Source: Angiostrongylus vasorum (Eukaryota > Nematoda > Chromadorea > Rhabditida > Metastrongylidae). From it: a stretch of 64,000 nt of DNA. The stretch spans positions 1-64,000 of the forward strand of contig JADANN010000218.1 of NCBI GenBank assembly GCA_018806985.1, written 5' to 3'. Every line of letters starts with the position of its first letter. Position 1 is the first letter of the stretch. Under the pieces are notes generated by a model. That model did no database searches. It was given only the letters and a program-made list of their open reading frames with translations, and was not told the origin of the DNA. Below are positions 58,056 to 64,000 of the stretch, piece after piece. The position numbers and the translations under genes are program-made.

Positions 58056-61000
58056 TTAGTACTCGTTGTAGCGGTCGTGGAAATAGGTCGGGTCAACTGG
58101 TCCACGTCGTGGTTTGCCGTAGTGGGCATTGCGGACCCCTGGGCTAACGTTGGAGGGTACTCCAACTGCGTGACGAACTGGACTCGTGTAGCCTGCCTGA
58201 AATGGAGTTGGAACCAGATAGTTCCAAAAAAATGCTCATTTAGGAAAATAATGTGGGGTCAACTACAGTTTTCTTTTGGAAGAACGTGGTCCAGTTACGC
58301 TGTCTGTTTGAGAACTGTGAAATGGCGACTGAGCCAAATTTCTAATTCCTCCCAAGACTGCTTACTTTGATGATAGGCGCTCCTCCGACTCCTTCTCCAC
58401 TGTATGCGAACCAAGAGTTGAACATGCGATAGTAGTCGGGCACGCGGCCAGATGGCGATCGTTGAGGTCGGTATTCTGGTCCATACTCGACAAATGCTTT
58501 ATACGGTGGGCATCCAATAGGAATGGGGTTACCATGGAAGGTTCTTGAGCTGAAATCAAATCCTAATAGTATAGACACAATTGGAATCGTAGATTGGTAG
58601 CCATAGTAATATAGGTGAACTGATGAACAAAGCTTGGAAATAAAAACTACCGAAAGTGGATAAAATCGGAGATCAACCTGAGGTCAGATTCTCCGATTTC
58701 CCCAACAACAATACAATTGAGGTTCTTTCTAGAACTGTGAAGATAAAATTCAGCAGGAACTATACCTGGGAATCGCATACTGATAGGGCGGCGGTTGAGG
58801 ATGGACGTAACGATGAAAGGATGTGATTCCGGGACTGCCAGTCTTTGAGTCTGATTCTGCTGGGTAACGATGCATGTTGTATCGGTCGATGAGGTCGTAG
58901 GATTCGTAATCAGGGGCGCTGGCTGAGATTCCGGTCTGGAAGGCATGCAAATTATGCTAAAGGGCTAAACGAGGTCAAGCGAAGTGGTTTAAAGCGACGG
59001 AAATACTACACAGACGGTATTTTGACACTTCAACGACAGGCTTTTAGGATTAGCGTACGCCTATTTGACACCATAAGCTTGAAGCTGACTTTCTATCACA
59101 TTTGAAATTTCAATCGCATAAAAAACCTTTTGACCGGTCATAATACATGTGTTCTACATCCAGTCTTAAGTCTGTATAAATTGGATTCGTTGCGAAAATT
59201 TTTCTGCTCAAGTAGCTCTATGAATTGACGGGACTGCATGCGTTTACAAAGGAAATAGGACAGAAGTGAATAATATAACAAAGGGATGTATACGTAAAAG
59301 AGGATAGAAGTGGGGGAAAAAATAAACTCAGTATCAGATAAGCATACCTAGCCCTGAGGCTACAATAGAATCGGGAATTCGCAACGATCAGAGGCAGATC
59401 GAAAAAAGGTGATGGTGGTGCTGACAACTGAAAGAGAATGCGGGATAGCACCTCTCGAACACCAATACCGTACTTCATTAGCGATAAAAAAAAACAACTA
59501 TATCCCATTGTGTAACTAATGCGTATTAGATATGAAGTGATAAAATAGCACTTTTCTAATCGATAAGCATTCGTTGCACAATGGATTTTGTCGCCATCAT
59601 TTAATCCTCATCACACTCTTACATATAAGACATAAACCATAACGAAGAACAACGGGATAGATATCAAAAGTAAACGTTCCCGATCGGGGTAATTTCGAAT
59701 TCACAGTGAGAAAAAAAGTGAACACTACAGCAAACACTTGCAGAACACTCGCCACAATTTCCAATTAAAGTACTGCCATTAACAATTAAACAGCTTGCAC
59801 AAATAAACTCACATGGAAAAACACGAAATAATATGGCATGCCTGTATCACTAAAAAAACCAAAGTCACAAATATCTCGTTCGAAAAAAATCCGTTTGAAG
59901 TCATCAGTAAAACGCATGAGGACGTTAACTTTCCAGCTAGACAAAAATGAATAAGCAGTGGAAAATTCTAGGTTTACTAACCTGGGAAGTGCCTTTATAA
60001 CTAGGAGAAGTGTATGTGCGCTGAGGTTCACGACGTGTCCCACCAGGCGTCAATGGATTTTGCATGCGATTTGCTTCAGCCTCTTTCTCTCTAAGCCGTT
60101 CGTAGTGATCGTGAACCCTTAACAATACACACATATTCTTTTGCATTAGTGCTAAATTCGTTAAGTACTTAAGTATCCAACACCTTAACGAGAAAATACA
60201 AAATTTATGTAAGTATCGTGCACACGCTCGTCTTTTTATGGTAACAAGGAAAAAGCTACGACGAGAGTTCATCCAGTCACCTCTAACGATGCTTAACGAG
60301 GTCGAATGCATGGCGCATCCCTCAGGGATTTATCAACGCCGAGAGCTCTGTTCTTTCTTTTAACCCATACTTGTGGAACCTTCACGTTGTTTAAACAACT
60401 CTCCAAGTTTTAAAACCTACCTCGTTGGTAGAATGAAACATAGAACTCGTCTGTGCAGTACAACATAGAAATAACCCACAACTTCTGTCTCATTTGGAGG
60501 TTGTTCGCTGTCCATAAAATTGGTAGTTTTCTTCACGGTGATTGGAAGATATTGTGATAGTACAAGACTAAATTTTGTCGAACATTCGTTGATCCAATGA
60601 AAGCTTTTGAGGAGGACATGCAAGGTTCTCATCATGCCGATCTCACCATCCCATTTGACCAAGATCGTCAACACTGCGTTGTGCCAGGAATGCGGAAATG
60701 GCAATAAAGAAGGTAGAGATGTAAAAGTCTACACTTCTCTGTCCACACAAAGTTAACGAGTCCGAGAGAAAATTGACAGACAACAAATATTTGGTAATTT
60801 CAATTGACGTTTTCAGAAGTGAATCTCATGAAAAAAACGTTTACGAAGCTCGAGTTCGACGCTGATTCTACAGCCCCTTACAATTTCAAGCATAACCATA
60901 ATTGTATACCCATTTTTTCTGTACTACGAAGCCGATATTAGTAACCAGCGGGGACTACGTATGCAGAAAAAGAAAACTAGCGAGAATAGCTTAAAAGAAG

Positions 61001-63362
61001 TATATGTCGAAGGAAATGTGAACAACATGCAGATCACGTTGAGCCGCTGCCCTATTTCTATGACCTTCATACTTCTTTAACCTTCACATCCAGATAACCC
61101 ATCATAAGATGAGCAAAACAAAGGTATATCTAGCGTCGTTTAACCTCTTACAAACTAATGAAGTTCTGAATTATATCAAAGGAAAGGTGAAGGGAATTGC
61201 CATTTACCCCCAACCTAAGCGTTAAAAAACCAGGAACTAAACGTCATAAGACAAGAGGTGTAAGAGTGCCTTCAAATAAAACAGAAAGAAGATCAGCGAA
61301 CAATAGGGCTACCAAAAGCACAGACATCTCATCTACCCGCAGTTTCGAAGTTAGATGGGAGACAGCCTCCAGAAGTCATTATCCATAGCTTCTTCAAGAA
61401 TATTATAGGAAACAAGAAAAAGCTTGTCAATATAATGGGAAACGAAAAAAGCTTATTTAATTCGCTCGCTTCTAATAACAGATTTGTTCATATCGCTTAT
61501 TTCGAGAGAGCTTAAAATTGGAACTATTGGGCGATTTTGTTAAGTAGCCTCTCCAGCTCCTCTCTTTATAACCGACATTTTTCTTAGTTGGTGAATGAAC
61601 GGATCAAATGAGATTGGAGAGCTCGAAGATCAATTTCGTAACTATGAAGGATAAAAAGTTTTACAAGTATAAATTACGAAAATAAGTCAGAAAAAAGTCG
61701 AGACTGTTAAAAACATCGTTCAAAAAATGAAAACTGAAGAAAACATCTTGCAATGTGAGCACCGCATAATAATCTCCTACGTCCTAAAGAGTATCAAATC
61801 AGCTAAAACTTCATAATGACAAATTTTCAAACCCTACTGAATTATAAAGTAATAAAACAAATGCTTTACTTTTTTTCTCTCGTCCTCGTTTTTCGAGCGT
61901 ATCGCTTCTTCTGTTTTCGTGTCGGTTCTCTGTGAAGAGTAGCTGTTCTCGTCACGGTTCTTTCCGCCGAAACCGAGAAACGATTTCATTGCTGTTAGTC
62001 CTCCTAGACTTTTACGTCGTTGTTTATCCTTGTCGCGACTTGTTGAACGTGGTTTCAGTACAACTTGTGGTTCACAAACGGCATTACCATAGAAGTCAGT
62101 TGCCTGCCGAAAACTGTCTGAAGTGAAGGCACCACGATACGGCTGAAAATAACATTGGATTTATGACAGTTTCTATTACAAGATCTATCACATTGAAAAA
62201 ACTATTTCACAGTTCTGTACAAATGAACAGTGCCGTCTACTGATATCAGATAATATTCAGTATGGATAATTAATGGGCGTGAGTGGCGCAATGGTCACGG
62301 GCGCCCTGCAATACACATGGAATCGATTCCCGTGCTCCTGGCCTACCAAGCCTTTCATACCTCCGGGGTCGGCAAATTGGTACCTGACTTGTCTAAGAGG
62401 ATAGCAGCACAGACTGGATGTATCGGTAGGCCACTGCGAGTTATTGTAAAGGCCAGATATGCATCCAATCACCTCACAATGCTTAGTGAAGTCGAACGCA
62501 TGACGCATCCCTCAGCGATTGATCAAAGCCTAGAGCTTTACCCTCTATCCTTTACCCTTATGGATGATTAGTCATCTCATGAAAAACTTCAGGAGTATAT
62601 TTCAAAGAAGCTAGTGCAGCTGGACATAGGGCGACGTTAATAGTGGGAGTAGAGTTCTATGATTGACACAACTATCAATTAAACTTCAGTAAAACGGTTC
62701 CTAGTCAAGGAATAAATTGAAAATAACTGATAAGAACCGAATTACCATTGCCGAGTGTTTCTTCGAAGCAGTTTTTTGACTGTCTTGATGCATGCTCTCC
62801 ACGCTTAGCGAACGACGTTTTTCAGGATTTGATGCAGCTAAACAAAAAGACACGGATAAAATAATCCTACTACTATAGGAAGTTCAGCTTGTATAAAATT
62901 ACGATGTTAACCTTAACAAACTGTGAAATCAACAAGAACGAATGCTGCGATAACAAACATTTGAAGGAACATCTGAACAAAAAACCCTCCAACGATACTG
63001 AAACAAAACAACTATCACCCCTTCCACTATGTAAAAAAGACGAGCATGTTATGTTTCACTCAATAAAGCCTTCTGAAGCGCTAAATTTCTGATAGTTATT
63101 GCAGAAATAAAAAAGTGAAAGCATAGGCGAAAAGGTTAGGCGGTGTAAACTGAGACTGAACTGAGAAGCAGCACTTACCAAGACTGAGCGGGGCTGACAC
63201 TGGCGGGATTGACAACGGCGGGGCAGCGGACATCTTCATGATCTTCGGTGGAGCGGGAACTGGAGCACGAGGATGTACGGAGTGGCTTCGGGCACGAGCC
63301 GCTGCCCTTTGGGAAGCTGACCTAGCAGTGGATTGGCCGTGAAAAGAAAGCGATGTGCTCAT
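58056..63362 (-). CDS. Unrecognised Ser/Arg-rich to Tyr/Pro-rich protein, multi-exon
   Basis: Exons: 63362-63179 (MSTSLSFHGQSTARSASQRA..., Ser/Ala/Pro-rich), 62837-62746, 62142-61870 (PYRGAFTSDSFRQATDFYGN; basic RDKDKQRRKS; MKSFLGFGG), then an unresolved gap, 60117-59982 (HDHYERLREKEAEANRMQNP), 58935-58766 (Tyr-rich, SAPDYESYDLIDRYNMHRYP), 58549-58366 (TFHGNPIPIGCPPYKAFVEY), 58196-58056 (ends YFHDRYNEY, stop). Junctions 1-2-3 and 4-5-6-7 are in phase. Exon 3 ends in phase 0 while the 60117 exon needs phase 2, so an exon lies between; a frame ending at 60422 has the right phase. The ATG follows an acceptor-like CTTCCAG by 14 bases. No signal peptide, membrane segment or known domain is seen; the composition suggests a cytoskeletal or scaffold protein (guess). 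Confidence 0.7.
60276..60361 (+). repeat. SINE-A, 3' end only
   Basis: 'cacctctaacgatgcttaac', 'gaatgcatggcgcatccctc', 'aacgccgagagctctgttct'. In an intron of the Tyr-rich protein gene. Confidence 0.8.
62275..62558 (+). repeat. SINE-A copy with target-site duplication
   Basis: Full length with A-box-like TGGCGCAATGGTC (62284-62296) and B-box-like GGAATCGATTCC (62319-62330). It is bounded by TATGGATAATTA (62261-62272) and TATGGATGATTA (62559-62570). In intron 2 of the Tyr-rich protein gene. Confidence 0.9.
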
Positions 63363-63897
63363 CGTTGTGTTCGGAGCTGGAAGCGATGGCGATAGGTGAC
63401 AGCAACACGGGGAAAAGAGGAAACAAAGCGTAAGCAAGCTCGAGAACACTAACATTAATGTTTAAATCTATTGAGCCTAGAAAGTCACTGTGAAATTGGA
63501 TATTTGTAAGTGAACATTTGCTGACAATACTCATTCCAGGGAATGCAGCTGAAGCCTTCACTTCATGAGCAGCAACAAAGTGGATTCCTCTTAACTGACC
63601 TTGTCTCGGGCATATATGGCAAAACTGAATTGGTAACTTTCAAGCAGGGTACGACTACATAGACGGTAGGCTTGTGGGACTACAGAAAGCTCAAAAACAC
63701 GTCAAAGTGGGAAGGACACTTTCGTAAAAGCACAACTGTTTTACATGGATAATGTCATACCTGACCGAGAAAAATATAATATAGCATACAAATGTGTCCC
63801 CACTATTCAGAAATAACAACATCAACACTAATACATAACTAATGATAATAACTAATGACATAAACAAAGGTAATCATGACAATATTGTAGTAACATA
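63363..63897. other. Upstream region of the Tyr-rich protein gene
   Basis: A frame starting at 63455 (MLVFSSLLTLCFLF...) runs into exon 1 in phase. However, an acceptor-like CTTCCAG lies between, so the downstream ATG at 63362 is preferred. Nothing else is recognised. Confidence 0.4.
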
Positions 63898-64000
63898 TCC
63901 TCCCAACGGTTTAGCGCCTCATCGTGGATGTGTTCCTGGGTATCGAGCTGCGATGTACAGCGGAGATTCATCCTCCCAGCAAAGTCTCCCAAGCTGAAAT
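63898..64000 (+). repeat. Interspersed repeat family D, copy 6, cut by window end
   Basis: 'cctcccaacggtttagcgcc', 'tcatcgtggatgtgttcctg', 'gcaaagtctcccaagctga' match the first 100 bp of the family. Confidence 0.75.

Noticed and set aside
63363..63455. Signal peptide at the start of the Tyr-rich protein (MLVFSSLLTLCFLF...)
   Set aside because: An acceptor-like CTTCCAG separates it from the ATG at 63362, so it is more likely upstream non-coding sequence.

Overview
The window looks like nuclear DNA of a nematode, probably a clade V strongylid such as a hookworm (inference). The signs are intron-split genes with short GT...TTTCAG introns, start codons just downstream of acceptor-like AG sites (fitting spliced-leader trans-splicing), a nematode-style CK1 kinase, a uridine phosphorylase, RTE and Penelope-like retroelements, and very many tRNA-derived SINEs. 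No prokaryotic or CRISPR features were seen.

Host genes. (1) A uridine phosphorylase (upp-1 like), + strand, seven exons, 25938-35258, 291 codons. (2) A CK1/TTBK-like kinase, - strand, ten exons, 43434-38742, 332 codons, with every splice phase compatible. (3) A ZFAND1-like double AN1 zinc-finger protein, + strand, seven exons, 53929-56420, 237 codons. (4) An unrecognised Ser/Arg-rich to Tyr/Pro-rich protein, - strand, 63362-58056, with seven exons read and at least one internal join unresolved. (5) A weaker unknown gene, + strand, 50719-53289. Two further minus-strand candidates (24734-25149 and 57014-57502) are uncertain.

Layout. Positions 1-25900 are almost all mobile-element debris: an inverted pair of RTE LINEs (6262-9556 + and 11765-15200 -), a Penelope-like element (16021-17830), scattered SINEs, and a duplicated minus-strand fragment of the uridine phosphorylase gene (about 11020-11720). 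From 25900 to the end the host genes lie close together, and their introns hold most of the remaining repeats. Intron 3 of the phosphorylase gene contains two Penelope-like copies head to head, forming a palindrome with arms of about 650 bp.

Repeat families seen by internal comparison: SINE-A (about 290 bp, tRNA-like head, tail ending TTTATCCTTT, about 20 copies), SINE-B (about 360 bp, 4 copies), SINE-C (about 160 bp, 7-8 copies), family D (about 390 bp, no tRNA head, 6 copies), RTE fragments, and Penelope-derived ends carrying a hammerhead-ribozyme-like core. I found no clearly new multi-gene system. The most unusual points are the recurrent hammerhead-like cores, a non-GT splice donor in the phosphorylase gene that is shared by its duplicate, the intronic Penelope palindrome, and a SINE whose head is turned into a perfect 22-bp hairpin.
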